From positions 1-64,000 of the forward strand of contig QNQO01010761.1 in assembly GCA_003290165.1 (NCBI GenBank): a DNA stretch of 64,000 bases, given 5' to 3'. The notes below the pieces were generated by a model, which was not told the origin of the DNA, made no database searches, and saw nothing but the letters and a program-made list of their open reading frames with translations. A program made the translations under genes and the position numbers. Below, one piece after another: positions 20,594 to 32,113 of the stretch (position 1 is the first letter of the stretch; each line of letters begins with the position of its first letter). Source of the stretch: Berberis thunbergii (Eukaryota > Streptophyta > Magnoliopsida > Ranunculales > Berberidaceae).

Positions 20594-22756
20594 CACTACA
20601 AGAAATCTATCATTTACCAACAAAATTTATCCTACGAATTTCAATTTCCATGTTAATAGGATATCATTGTCAACGGAAAAAAAATTCATTGAAAAAGCTA
20701 TAAAATTGTTACTTTTTCCAACATAATATATTTTGTGGAAAACTTCCTTGTTAAATAGGTGGCGAGAAGCATTTCCTTCAAACCTAGTTACCCGCCAAAT
20801 TAATTTAAAAACAAAATATTTTATTTTGAAACAAAATACTAGTTCCTTAGAAATTATGGCATCATCTGAAATGAAATATTTTGTTGCTAAATAAGACTAA
20901 TTTTAACAACAAAGTATTTTTCTTGTTAACGGAATATTAACACTTATTCATCTCTTTTTAGTAAAGAAATATATTTTCCTAGACAATAGTCACAATATTG
21001 GTAATGATTCAGTTCGTTGATAATGATTGATAATTTCTTCCATTAGTTTTTTTTTTCTTGTTATAGCTCATTTGATAATTTATAGCAACAAAGTAATATT
21101 TCGCTGAAAATTGTTATACTATAGGCAACATTTTTTATTTCTCGGAAACAATATATTTTTTAATGAAATCTCTGTAACAAGGAAATAAGATTTTGTTGGT
21201 AACAAAAAAAATTTAGGTAAAAAGTGATAATTACTTTCATGAAAATTTGTTTCTCGTTAAAGCTCACTAATTATTTTATAGCGATAAGTCATTAGTTTGT
21301 TGGAAATTGGTTTACTCACTACCAGAAATGTGTTATATACTAACAAATTTTATTTTCCTTGTTAATATGTCACTATTTCAAATAGAAATAAATTTCATTG
21401 GAAAAGCCATAAAGTTGTCAATTTTTGTAAAAAAATCTATTTTGTTGACAATTGTTCTTTGTTAAAGAGTTGACGGAAAATATTTACAAACATTATTTAA
21501 CAACAAAATAATTCTATGTCAACGAATTTTTAGTTTGTTTGTAATTATGATGCCACTTACAATAAATTGTTTCATTGTTAATAAAGATTAATATTATTAA
21601 CAATCATTTTCTTGGTAAATGTACTATAACACTTGTTCGTGTCTCTTCAACAATGAAGCTAAATTTTATAATTAATTTTTTCATGAAATTTATTTGTATT
21701 TATAGCTCTTAACTTCTTTATTGTGGAAAAATATTAGTTCTTTGAAAAATTTTATTAGCAGCAATGATATTATGTCATCTAAAAAATTGAATAAAATTTC
21801 TTTAAAAAATAATATTTTAATATTAATTATAATATTATAGGTAACAATGTATTTCGTTGCTAAAAATTGATAAAACTTCTATGAACTTTTTTTTATTAAG
21901 GATCATTTTCTTAGTTACAACAATTTAATTTAATTTCATTGGGGATATAACCAATTTCAATAACATATCTAGCAATGAAATGTTATTACTATTTTGTTGC
22001 TAATTATAATGGTGTTATTGTGATTTGTTTTCATTGCTAAAAGTGGTAAATATTTCAAATAAAACTTATAGTCGTGAAAATATTTAGTCATAATTTATAG
22101 TGGCGAAATATTATTATTGGTCCCAATTATATACGTAGCAATCATTTTTTATTGCAAAAAAAGAATAATTTGATTTAATAAGCTATAAAGTTGTTTCACA
22201 CAACACAATTGTTCAATAACTCAACTAGTAAAGATTTATGTAGATTTTACTATAGGTAAGGAGTTCGATTCACGTTGAGCCCAAAAATAAATAAAATCAT
22301 ATATGTATTCATAGAATGGTGTCCTTAGAGTTTGGGAGGTATGTTGGGTCATATAAGAGCCGAGAATGATGATCATTTTGGTATATAATTTTTTCATTAG
22401 AAATAATTTCCTTGGTAATTGTTAACGACAATTTTCCTTGAAGATTCTAAGCTTTTTCGAAAGAAAAAATTAATAGGTAAATAAAGTTTTCTTACAACAA
22501 AATAATTTGTAGGTAAAGATATTTAATTTTTACCAACGAATTTCCTTGGTAGTTGCTAGTATGACCAACATCATATTTCCTTGACTTATCATTCATTTTA
22601 CCAACAAAAAATTTAATTCATTGGTAAATCCTTTAGCTACAGGGATGATTCCAAGAACCAGTAACGAATTTTTTCCTTGTTAATAATTTTTTCCAACAAA
22701 ATTTTAATGTTTGTCAAAGAAATTTTTTCTTGGAAAAAGCCTTAATTGTTGTAGTG
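20594..22756. mobile_element. Complete non-autonomous CACTA transposon, TSD ACT
   Basis: Begins CACTACAAGAAATC at 20594 and ends TTGTTGTAGTG at 22756, with the 3-bp target duplication ACT on both sides (20591-20593, 22757-22759). It is AT-rich, about 2.16 kb, with no transposase frame. Subterminal ACCAACGAATTTCCTTGG-type blocks match the copy at 1-354. A second CACTACCAGAAATG terminus-like sequence lies inside at 21317, suggesting an internal duplication or a nested relative. Confidence 0.92.
22195..22290 (+). repeat. Possible tRNA-derived SINE head within the CACTA element
   Basis: ATAACTCAACTAGTAAAG resembles a tRNA/SINE box A region, and GAGTTCGATTCAC about 45 bases later resembles box B. 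The spacing is plausible for a tRNA-derived SINE. I cannot fix its 3' end or flanking duplications. Confidence 0.4.
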
Positions 22757-23299
22757 ACTTGTGTAACAAGTCTGACTTTGGTCGTCCCAACTTGTATATG
22801 AAGAGTGCGAGTCTGACTGTGACAAGTCTGATTATGGCCATCCTGATTTGTGTGTGAAAAGTCCAAGCCCGACTGTGGCCGTCTTGACTTGTGATTGAAA
22901 ATTGCAAGTCTGACTATGGTCGTCCTGACTTGTGTAACAAGTTTGACTTTGGCAGTCCTGACTTGTGTTTGAAGAGTGCAAGCCTGACTGTGGACGTCTT
23001 GACTTGTGTGACAAGTCTGAATTTGGCCATCTTGACTTGTGTTTAAATAGTGCAAGCTTGACTCTGGTCGTCTTGACTTGTGTAACAAGTCTGACTTTGG
23101 TCGTCCAAACTTGTATTTGAAGAGTGCAAGCTTGATTATGGTCATCATGACTTGTGCGATAAGTCTGACTTTGGCCATCCTGGAGCACTCGATAAGTTTG
23201 GCTTGGAGGTCTTGACTTAACTTTTTCATTTAGTAGGTAGGAGTCGGACTGTGGAAGATTGATTTGAAGTTGTGGAAGCTTGGAAAAAGCAAAAGTTAT

Positions 23300-24200
23300 T
23301 TATTGGTAATACTTTTTTAGGTGTTCTACATTCCATGGCCGCATAAGGCTTCTATCATCCACGTTTTCCAACCAATATGTCCCTGGCCTGGTGACCTCGG
23401 TAACTTTATAGGGCCCATCCCAATTCAAGTTTAGTTTTCCTGCTCCCGGTTGCTTATTGCACTGTTGAGTCTTTCTGAGTACCCAATCTTCGACTTTGAA
23501 TTCTCGTGGCATGAGTTTCTTGTTGTAGTACTAAACCATCTTTCGTTGGTAGAAGCCCGATTTCTCCTTTCCTCAAGGAGATCTAAATTGACGCGCAAGG
23601 CTTCATCGTTGTTTTTCATTCTGAATTCCTCTGTGTGGAAAGTTGGTATTTTAAGTTCCACCGGGACCATCGCTTCTGACCCGTATGCTAGGGCAAAAGA
23701 TGTTTCTCCGGTGGGTGTTCTTTTGGTGGTCTGGTACGCCCAGATTATTCCTGGCTTGTTGATACCCATTTCCCTTTCGCCGCATCGAGCTTCCTTTTGA
23801 GTGCTTCCATGATGGTTCTATTGGTGACTTTCGCTTGGCCGTTGGGTTGCGAATGTCCTGACGAGGAGAAATGGTAGCTAATGCCGAGGTCTTTGCATAG
23901 TTTATCGACCTTGTTGCCTTCAAATTAGGTTTCGTTATCACTTACTAGTGTCCTTGGAATATTGAATCTGCAGATGATGGATCTCCATATGAATTTTTCA
24001 ATTTGGTCATGTCATATCTTGGACAGAGGCTCAACTTTGACCCATTTAGTGATGTAGTCAACTGCTACAAGGAGAAATTTCTTATTGGTTGAGGTCAGGA
24101 GAAGTCCGACGATGCCCATTCCCCACTGCGAGTATACGGTGCGAACCTCTTGCACTTAACACACTTGCTGACGATGTCTTTCGCATTTTGTTGCATTTGC
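23300..24200 (-). pseudogene. Tat integrase, decayed
   Basis: Reading 24200 down: a zinc-finger remnant (CVKCKRFAP), catalytic-core text VAVDYITKWVKVEPLSK, PRTLVSDNET, SYHFSSSGHSQPNGQAK, and a C-terminal stretch ending GPYKVTEVTRPGTYWLEN then RPWNVEHLKKYY (frame 23512-23300). These are the core Asp segments and the Tat-type GPY/F tail. Several stops and frameshifts interrupt it. Integrase would insert the cDNA; here it cannot be made. Confidence 0.85.
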
Positions 24201-24559
24201 GACTAGTGGTATTTCAGAGTCAGGGCTTTATGGGCCAAGGCGCCCTACCGCATAGGTGATTTCAGTAGATGCCATCATGGATCTCTCTAAGGATGCGGTT
24301 TTCCTCTGAGGAGGCTAGGCATCTGAGCAGGGGACCCGTGGCTGATCTTCTGTAGAGTTTATCATTCAGGAGGGTGTATTGCACAACCATATTTTTCAGT
24401 TTTCTAGCCTCTGATTTTTTAGCCGGGAGGCCCCATCTTTGATGTATTCAACGATGGGATTCATCCAACTTGAATTCACTTCAATTGCGTAAAGCTCATT
24501 GACTCCTTTTTTTTCATACTTGATTGTTCTTTGAATTTGATAAGTCCATTAGCGGCTTC

Positions 24560-26150
24560 TGCAGTGGTTGAAGTTTGCCTGGCTAGTGTGTCGGCTTTTT
24601 GGTTGTCATCTCGCGAACATTGTAATATTTCAAATCTTCTTAATTGGCTTGTTGTACTAATGACCTTCTCGCGTTAGTTTGTCATCCTTGGATCTTTACT
24701 GTTAAAATCCCCTATAACATGGTTGACTACCAGATGTGAGTGGCTATAAGCGGTTAGCACTGTTATCTCGATTCCTTTAGCCAGCTTCATGCCGAGCAAG
24801 AGCGCCTCATTGTTCAAGGCTGGGAAACCAAATCTGACTACCTTTTCCAAGACGAAATCATTTGGAGAGTGAAGTGTGATACCAGAACCGCTTCCTTTTT
24901 GCGTGGTTGACCCATCGCAGCGCAGGATCCAACCCGGTTCGTCTGGTCTCTACTCCGAGTTGTTCGGCTCTTATTCCCCACTACCTGCTCTTGGGCTTTT
25001 ATAATAGTTATTGGAGTGTAATTGATGTCAAACTATCCCAGTTCCACTGACCATTTAACCATTTTGCCAGATAATTCCGGCTTGTGCAACACTATGCGAA
25101 GTGGGTGTTTGGTCAAAATTGTGATAGAGTGGACCTGAACGTAGGGCCTCAACTTTCTGGAAGAGATGACCAATGTCAAAGCTAGCTTCTCTAAATCCGG
25201 ATAGTTACTTCGGCTTCCATGAAAGTTTTGCTGGCATAGTACACCGGTCTCTGAACCCCTTTATCATTCCGTACAAAAGCTGAATTGACGGCCTAATCCG
25301 AGCTGTCAAGATACAAATAAAGCGTCTATCCTGGGGTTAGTTTTGAAAATAGCTCGGTACTTCCCATTTATGACTTTAGGTTCTGGAAGGCCTGTTCGCA
25401 CTCTTCATTCCAGTTGAAGGCATTGTTTTGTCTAAGAATCTTGAAGAAATGAGGCACTTGTCTGATGACTTGGAGATAAACCTATTAAGTGATGCCACAC
25501 TCCCAATTAGGCTCTGAACTTTCCTGGTGGAGGTCGGGGACTTCATATCGAGAAGAGCCTGGATCTACTTCAGGTCTGCTTCTGTTCTGCTTTGGTTCAC
25601 TATGTAACTTAGAAACTTGCCTAACTCAACTCCAAACGTGCATTTCTGCAGGTTGAGCATCATCCGATAATTGGGAGTTGGCCAAATGCTTCGGCAAGAT
25701 CGGATATGTGATCTGGATTGTGGAGACTCTTGACCAACATGTTGTCTATGTAGACCTCCATGTTCCTTCCAATTTGGCTTTCGAACATCCAATTCACTAG
25801 TCGTTGGTATGTTGCACTTGCATTTTTTAGGCCGAAAGGCATCATTCGATAACAGTATATCCTTTTTTCGGTTATGAAAGACGTTTTCTCTTAGTCCTAG
25901 GGGTGCATTTGTTTCGTGTTGTATTCGGACTAGGCGTTCATGAAACTCAGGAGGCCGTGCCCAAAAGTGGCATCTACAATTTGGTCGATGCGAGGAAGTG
26001 AAAAGCTGTCCGTCGGGCATGTTTTGTTGAAGTTGGTGTAATCTACGCAGACTCTCTACTTTCCATTTTTTTCTTTTTAGCCAGGACGGTATTTGCCAGC
26101 CAATCTGGGTACTACGCCTCTTTGATCATGTTTGTACTAAGTAGCATTTG
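24560..26150 (-). pseudogene. Tat reverse transcriptase and RNase H, decayed
   Basis: Minus-strand frames give RT text: FHERLVRIQHETNAP, then NDAFRPKKCKCNIPTT or, in another frame, MMPFGLKNASATYQRLVN. The catalytic YxDD region reads YIDNMLVKS, so the second catalytic Asp is Asn. Later pieces include NLQKCTFGVELGKFL and the connection motif SLIGSVASLNRFISK. RNase H text follows (CDGSTTQKGSGSGITLHSP, NNEALLLGMKLAKG, NQKADTLARQ). Stops are frequent throughout. Confidence 0.85.
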
Positions 26151-26559
26151 CACTTTTTGGTTTATAATCTAGTTCCTCTCAAAGGCCATAAGTATTTTCT
26201 TCTGTTTGACCGATTTTCGTGTTGGGTCTACAGTCAGTCAATGGGTAATTATAGAGGGTCTATTCCCACCATGTCCTTTATCGTCCAAGCGAAGACATCT
26301 TGGTTCTATCGCAGCAGTGTTATCAATTGTTCCGCGAACTCCTTGCTTAGGTGGGAACCTATTTGGAAGGCTTTATTATTAATAGGGTTATTCAAATACA
26401 CGGTCACGGGCACTTCTTCAGGTTGACCGACATTGGGTCTTCCTCCTTGGTTAACAGGGGCTTCCTTGTCTGGGTTGGGAGAGTCCTAACTAAACTCCAG
26501 ACCCGAGCTTTGGGGCACATTAGTCATGGTCCCAATATGTAGTTGACGGCTATCGAGCC

Positions 26560-26780
26560 ACTCCAGTGTTGAGTAATGGCAGTCACTGGCGGCTGGCTGA
26601 TTTCCACATATTTTGCCCACTATCTGATTGATAGGGTACTTGACACACTAGTGTAAAGTGCAGACCACCGCCTCCATCTAGTGAAGCCAGGGCCTCCCTA
26701 GGATGATGTTGTAGGTGGACGGTACATCGACTACTACGAACTCTTGAAGAGTTATTTTTTGGAGTCATGGCTCTCCTGCC
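26560..26780 (-). pseudogene. Tat aspartic-protease fragment
   Basis: Minus-strand text FVVVDVPSTYNIILGRPWLH matches the end of a gypsy protease domain (ILGRPWLH hallmark), and the same block occurs at 52110-51950 in the second Tat element. An upstream stretch at 27087-26896 (VNWEVRRSIVDTKSSTNVLF) contains the DTKSS form of the active site. Stops separate the parts. Confidence 0.75.
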
Positions 26781-27089
26781 ACTATTATTAATTTGATCTT
26801 CCCTATTGGGATGTGCTTCTCCTTGCTTAGTCCAACCAGGGGATGTGTTGAGGGGCTTAGGTTTTTTCTTTCAGTCGAATGTTGCAGAACATGTTCTAGA
26901 ACAACACGTTCGTACTGCTTTTAGTGTCTACTATTGACCTTCTCACTTCCCAGTTTACTATGGACACCGATATTACCAGGGAATCATTATGTTGAGCAAC
27001 CCAGTTTTCGTGAAAGTTAGGGGCAGGCTTGGGCTCTGGGAGTGAATACGATGCATCTGTTGGTCCTCGTAGACTGATCTGGTCCATAG

Positions 27090-28314
27090 TTTGTGGAGCA
27101 ATCCTTTTCGAGACTGATTGGAGTGCTCATTTTTTAGTTTACTTCGTGTAGGACACACACTTCATTGCAGTGCTCATTATTTTTCTTAGGGCTGGGCAGG
27201 TCCGGGTAACCGCCCCGAAAATTAAAAATCAAAGTCTAGACCGATATTTGTAAGCCTAAAATTCTGAGGCCCGAGACCGAACCGAGTTGGGTCAGTGAAC
27301 CGAGGGTCGAATTCTGGGCTGATCTGTTCAAAACAAAAACAAGTATTCAATTACAGCAGTCGAACTTCACAACCAAAAGCAAGTGCCTAGGGATGATCTG
27401 AGTCATCTCGTTGTCTCTTGCAGCCCTTCTAGCCATCTTCAACACCTTCCATTTGAATAAGACAAGATATTGAAATGTTATTCGAAAGAGAGTGAATGAG
27501 TTTGTGGATGTGAAGAGTGTGGAATTTGGGTTGGGCTTTGGGGTATTGGGTGATTAGGTGGTATTTGGATTGGGCTTTGGGATTTGGTGATAAGGTGGTA
27601 TTTGGGTTGGGCTTTGGGGTAATTGGTTATTTAGTTTTTTCTCAATTTTTGGGCCAGGCAGGTTACCCATCGAGCTTTGAGAATAGGAACCGATAACCGG
27701 ACCGACGTATTTGGGGCGAGCCGAGCTTTGGGACCGGCTTGTAAAATAACAATAAAAAATCAGACCTGACCGGACCGCTCAGTTTGGGCCGGGTTTTCGG
27801 TGTCAAATGGCCACCCCTAATTTTTTCCTCTTCCTCATCCTTAGTGATGGATGGCTTCTTCTCTGATTCGGCATTTTTCTTGGCGGTTAGTTCCTCGTCT
27901 AGAACGATGTAATTATGTGCTTCTTTTAACAGGTCCGCCAAATTTGGTGAGGGGGTCCAAAGTTAGGAAGTTATAAAACTTGTCGTTTCTCAGACCGTTA
28001 GTGAAGGCTGCGATGGTTGTTGCATCATTACAATAGTTGACGATCGTTGACTCATCATTGAACCGTGTGACGTATGTCGTCAACGTCTCACCTGGCTTCT
28101 ATTTCATGGATATGAGTATCTTCATTGTTTGCAAGATTTGTTGTATATGAGTTGACAGTAGATTCACCCTTGGGTCTACAGTGGCTACCGCCAGGACGGG
28201 GGCAATGTTTCTTTTGGTGATGAGTCTAGGTTTCGGTGAAAGGTAAAGGTAAAATCCTAATCCGCTTGAAGAATGGAGAACATCAATTTCTTTCAAATGT
28301 TTACTACGTACCAA
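27090..28314 (-). pseudogene. Tat gag fragment, split by an hAT insertion
   Basis: Minus-strand frames from 28314 include DPRVNLLSTHIQQILQTMK, then TRFNDESTIVNYCNDAT and ADLLKEAHNYIVLDEELTAK (27941 down), interrupted at 27819-27187 and resuming toward CNEVCVLHE. The same order occurs in the second Tat gag (53762-52434). The N-terminus is cut where the copia sequence begins. It is not translatable as a whole. Confidence 0.75.
27187..27819. mobile_element. Small hAT-type (MITE-like) element in Tat gag
   Basis: Ends are TAGGGCTGGGCAGGTCCGGG and, read from the other side, TAGGGGTGGCCATTTGACAC. Both fit the common plant hAT form TAGGGxTGG. Flanks ATTTTTCT and ATTTTTTC approximate an 8-bp target duplication. 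About 633 bp with no transposase. The middle (27530-27640) holds about three short repeats around GGGCTTTGGG and GGTGGTATTTGG. It is placed within the charged EEEEK region of gag. Confidence 0.75.
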
Positions 28315-28329
28315 ACTCGAAAAATAATA

Positions 28330-31120
28330 TCTTTAGTCTGGGCCAACTCTTAGAGAAAGGTTGTGATATTCACATGAAATATTGTAGCCTAACTATAAGA
28401 TATAAGTAAGTAATTTGATCACCAAGGTGTCAATGACAAGAAATAAAATGTTTTTGTTAAATATTCAAAATGAGGTAGCAAAGTGTCTCAAAGCTTGCTA
28501 CAAAGATGCATCTTGGCTTTGTCATATTTTGTTTGGGCACTTAAATTTTGGTGGATAGGACTTGTTATCGAAGAATAAGATGGTGAAACGATTGCCTTCC
28601 ATCAATCACCCCGACCAACTTTGTGAATGACGTCTACTTCAAAAACAATTTCGAAAGAGTTTTTCAAATGAGTCAAAGTCGAGAACCCAAAACTTCTCGA
28701 GCTCATACACACTGATGTGTGTGGACCAATCAAGCCAAGCTCCCTCTGTAAAAGAAACTATTTTCTTATATTTAATGATGACTTTTCAAGAAAATTTTGT
28801 GTATATTTCTCGAAGCAGAACTCAGAAGTCTTTGAATCCTTCAAAAAATTCAAAGCTGCAATGGAGAAAGAAAAAGGACGTGAGATTAGGTTCATGAGAT
28901 CTGATTGAGGAAGAAGTTTATTTCCATGAGTTTTGAGAATTTTGTGAAGCAAATGGAATTTGACGTCCTCTTACCGTTCAAAGATCCCCCCAAAAAAATG
29001 AAGTGGCAGAAATAAAAAATAGAACCATCCTCGACATGACATGAAGCGTGTTGAACAACAAGAGATTGTCGAAGAAATTTTGGGTTGAAGTCGTGGCATA
29101 TGTGGTCTACTTGTCCAATCACTCACCAACTAGAAGTGTGTGGGTAAAAACACAACAAGAAGTATGGAATAGGAGAAAACCTGGAATTTCTCAACTAAGA
29201 GTGTTTGGAAGCGTATCATATGCACATGTAATGGACAAGAAATGAAGGAAGCTCGATGACAAAAACGAGAAGTTTATCTTTATCGGGTATGACTCAAACT
29301 CCAAAGGCTACAAACTATGATAAGTCAAGAAGGTGAATGGGATTAGGAAAAATATGATGAAAATTATAATTGTGTCCCATATCTTGAAAAATATGAGTAA
29401 CAAAACATGGAGCAGACAAGTGAATATCAACAAGAGTCTGTTCTCCTCCCGTTTCACCAACAACAATTATTGAAGATTCACCACTAACTGAAATGAGCAT
29501 GTCGCGCACGAGAAATTTACAAGAAATTTATGAGGAGATTGAAAGAATAGAAGAGCTCACATTTTTTTTGTGTCTCTGCCAACTACGAATCGGTCATTTT
29601 CATAGAAGTTGTACAAAAACAAAAGTGGAAAGATGTTATGGATGAGGAGAACAAAGCTATCATGAAGAACGATATATGGCGACTCACTTCACTACCAAAA
29701 GGACACAAGGTGATTGGTGTCAAGTGGGTGTATAAGGAAAAGAAGAATGCTAAAGGAGAAATAGAAAGATACAAATCAAAACTGGTTGCAAAGGGTTACA
29801 GTCAAAGAACTGGCATCAACTATGACGTGGTATTTGCTCCTTTTGTTCGCTTAGAAATTATTAGATTAATTATTTCTGTAACTGCTCAAAATGGATGGAA
29901 GGTTCATCAAATGTATGTGAAATTTTTTTTCCTAAATGGACTTCCTGAAGAATAAGTTTACAATGAACAACCGCTAAGCTATGAAGTGAATGGACATAAA
30001 GATAAAGACTTCAGTTGAACAAGGCCATTTATGGGTTAAAGCAACCACCAAGGGCATGGAACAACCAAATCAATAAATATTTTCAAGAAAATGGTTTCAC
30101 TATATGCCCTCTGAGCATGTAGTATATGTCAAAATAAAAAATGAAGACATTTTGATCGTGTGCTAGTATGTGGATGACTTGATATTTATCGGAAGCAATC
30201 CAAGTATGTCTGAAGAATTTAAGAAAGTAATGATCAAGGAGTTTGAGATGAATGACATTAGATTTATGTCATACTATCTTGGTATTGAAGTATAGAAAAA
30301 CAAAAATGGTATTTTTCATCACACACACAATAAATCTATGCAAAAAATTTGCTCAAGAAGTTCAAAATGCAAGATTGCAAGCCCTATTAGTACGTCGGCA
30401 GAATGTAGAATCAAATTGTCTAAAAACGATGGAGGGGAATGAGTAGACTCAATAAACTTTAAAAGTTTGGTTGGAAGCTTGCGCTACTTGACTTGTACAA
30501 ACATAACAATCTCTATGTCATTAGATTAGTCAATCGGTATATGAAATCTCCAACAACTACTCATCTAAATATGGCAAAAAGAATTCTTCATGACATCAAA
30601 GGTACGACCAACTTTGGTCTATTCTATTACCAAAATAATATTTATAAGCTCGTTGGATATAGTGATAGTGATTGGGCTGGAGATGTGAATGACTGAAAGA
30701 CCACAACTGACTTTGTGTTTTCATAGGAGATACCGCTTTTACTTGGATATCGAATAAGCAGCCAATAGTCACATTTCCTACATGTGAAGCATAGATATTG
30801 CTATTATGTCATGTGTCTGTCAGGAAATATGGCTAAGGAGTTTGCTTAAAGAGCTTGGAATAACGCAAGAAAAACCACCCAAGGTCTATGTCAACAATAA
30901 ATTAGCAATGGTCTTATCAAAGAATCTAGTTTTCATGGTCGACGCAAACATATTGATACGCGGTATCATTACATAAAAGAGTGTATCACAATAAAGGAAT
31001 TGCAGCTAGACCTTGTGAGATCCCAGGATCAAGTAGCAAACATTTTTACTAAGCAACTCAAGCTTGAAAATTGTATCAAATTGAGAAGTTTGTTTGGGAT
31101 GACATATCAAGTTTAAAGGG
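28330..31120 (+). pseudogene. Copia pol (pre-integrase, integrase, RT, RNase H), heavily decayed
   Basis: Plus-strand order matches Ty1/copia: pre-integrase text RMFLLNIQNEVAKCLK and a histidine-containing HILFGHLNFGG near 28530, integrase pieces THTDVCGPIK-like at 28710, FCEANGI and KKFWVEVVAYVVYLSNHSP (29048-29245), RT pieces VIGVKWVYKEKKNAKGEIER (29638-29955) and YVDDLIFIGSNPSMS (about 30167), and RNase H pieces SDSDWAGDVND (30660) and LVFMVDANIL-like near 30930. Stops and frameshifts are dense. Gag, protease and the 5' LTR are absent: the fragment begins at the truncated Tat element. Confidence 0.85.
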
Positions 31121-31415
31121 GGTTATTGGATTGTAAATTTGATTTGGGCTTTATTGAGTTTATGTTGTAATTGGGCCTACGGGTAGAGCTTAAAAAATCA
31201 AAGCCCTAGTTTAGAAAAAGCCCAAATTCTAGAAAGAGTGAGATAAAAGCCAAATTTTGATAATGAAGTTCTCATTTCTACTACTTTTTCCTTTCATCCT
31301 CTCCTCCCGAATTTTCTAAAAGCCTGTAAAAACATCCTCTTCCAATAAAAACATCATTTGTTATTGGAGTATATGCTTATCTCTTGTGGAAGATGGTTAT
31401 CCATATGTTGAAACA
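31112..31415 (+). repeat. Polypurine tract and 3' LTR remnant of the copia element
   Basis: TTTAAAGGGGGTTATTGGAT directly follows the end of RNase H: AAAGGGGG is the plus-strand primer and TATTGGATTG is a likely mutated TGTTGGATTG LTR start. The LTR's end is uncertain; GTTGAAACAACT near 31410 is the best candidate. The remaining bases to 31614 show no gene. Confidence 0.5.
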
Positions 31416-31629
31416 ACTAAATAGATATGTATGTGCAGCTAAACTTATCAATCAGGTTGCTAGCTAAGCTTATCAATAGGCTTAGCTGGAACTCATCTAA
31501 TCTTGGGATTCAACTACTTGTACAGCTCTTAAAGTTTGTAGTTTACATTTTACCCAACCATCAACAACTGCGATTACTGAAATGACAAATTTTCTAACTT
31601 AAAATCCTTTCAATCACTACAAAAAAGAG

Positions 31630-32105
31630 GTCTAAACCGGCACTTTCACGGCGGCGTTTCACTGAAAGCGCTGGTAAAACATTATCATTAACGGCGTTTA
31701 CGATATCAAGCGCTGGCAATAAAATGAGTCTCAAGCACTCCCGGCGTTTATAATGAAGCGCCGGGAAATACCACCCTAAACCGGCGTTTTCCTTATAAAG
31801 CGCCGGGAAAGATTACCCTAAACCAGCGATTATTCTCTGAAGAGCCGGTAAAGATGAAAAAACCCGTCATAATTTCGAAATAAAATTGTATTTTTTGGAA
31901 GCGTTGTATTTGATGTAAATAAGCGCCAGCAAAGAGCGACCAATACCGGCATTTTATCCAAAGCGTCGGTACAGAATAACCAATACCGGCATTTTACTCA
32001 AAGTACCGAAAAAGTGTAACCAATACCGGCATGCTTTTGAAAGCGTCGGTAAAGAGTAACCAATACCGGCACCGTATTTTGAAGCGCCGGGTAAGATAAA
32101 AAAAA
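31630..32105. repeat. CACTA 5' subterminal repeats
   Basis: Repeats of the form CCGGCGTTTTxxxxTAAAGCGCCGGGAAA and variants (ACCAATACCGGCATTTTA, AAGCGTCGGTAAAGAGTAAC). The block continues at 33230-33800 after the nested hAT insertion. These are the presumed transposase-binding sites. Confidence 0.85.
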
Positions 32106-32113
32106 GTCCAACC

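Larger units (their letters stand above)
20485..23225. repeat. Second tandem array (~78-bp unit), split by a CACTA insertion
   Basis: Units alternate ACAAGTCTGACTTTGGTCGT and AGTGCAAGCCTGACTGTGG, each followed by a CCTGACTTGTGT-type link, at 20485-20593 and 22757-23225. The period is a multiple of three, so long reading frames (for example 23229-22714 minus) arise by chance. The CACTA at 20594-22756 interrupts it. Confidence 0.8.
4169..28330 (-). mobile_element. Tat-type Ty3/gypsy retrotransposon, 5'-truncated, with three large insertions
   Basis: Read on the minus strand the order is gag (28314-27090), protease (about 26760), RT (about 26140-25400), RNase H (about 24900-24560), integrase (24180-23300), tandem arrays (23225-22757, 20593-19857, part of 7190-6900), an accessory ORF on the opposite strand (5130-6900) and the 3' LTR (4850-4169). 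Integrase after RNase H defines Ty3/gypsy; the antisense accessory ORF plus 3' tandem repeats define the Tat/Ogre-like lineage. The 5' LTR and gag start are missing: copia sequence begins near 28330. Insertions: Athila-type palindrome 7373-19856, CACTA 20594-22756, hAT 27187-27819. All frames carry stops, so the element cannot encode proteins. Confidence 0.85.

Noticed and set aside
19914..23225. Regularly spaced repeats that could suggest a CRISPR-like array
   Set aside because: The repeats are contiguous tandem units without unique spacers, in a plant genome, inside a retrotransposon 3' region.
22714..23229. 171-codon minus-strand frame rich in Gln, Ser and Lys
   Set aside because: It reads straight through a tandem array with a period divisible by three, which keeps frames open by itself; its last codons lie in a CACTA end.
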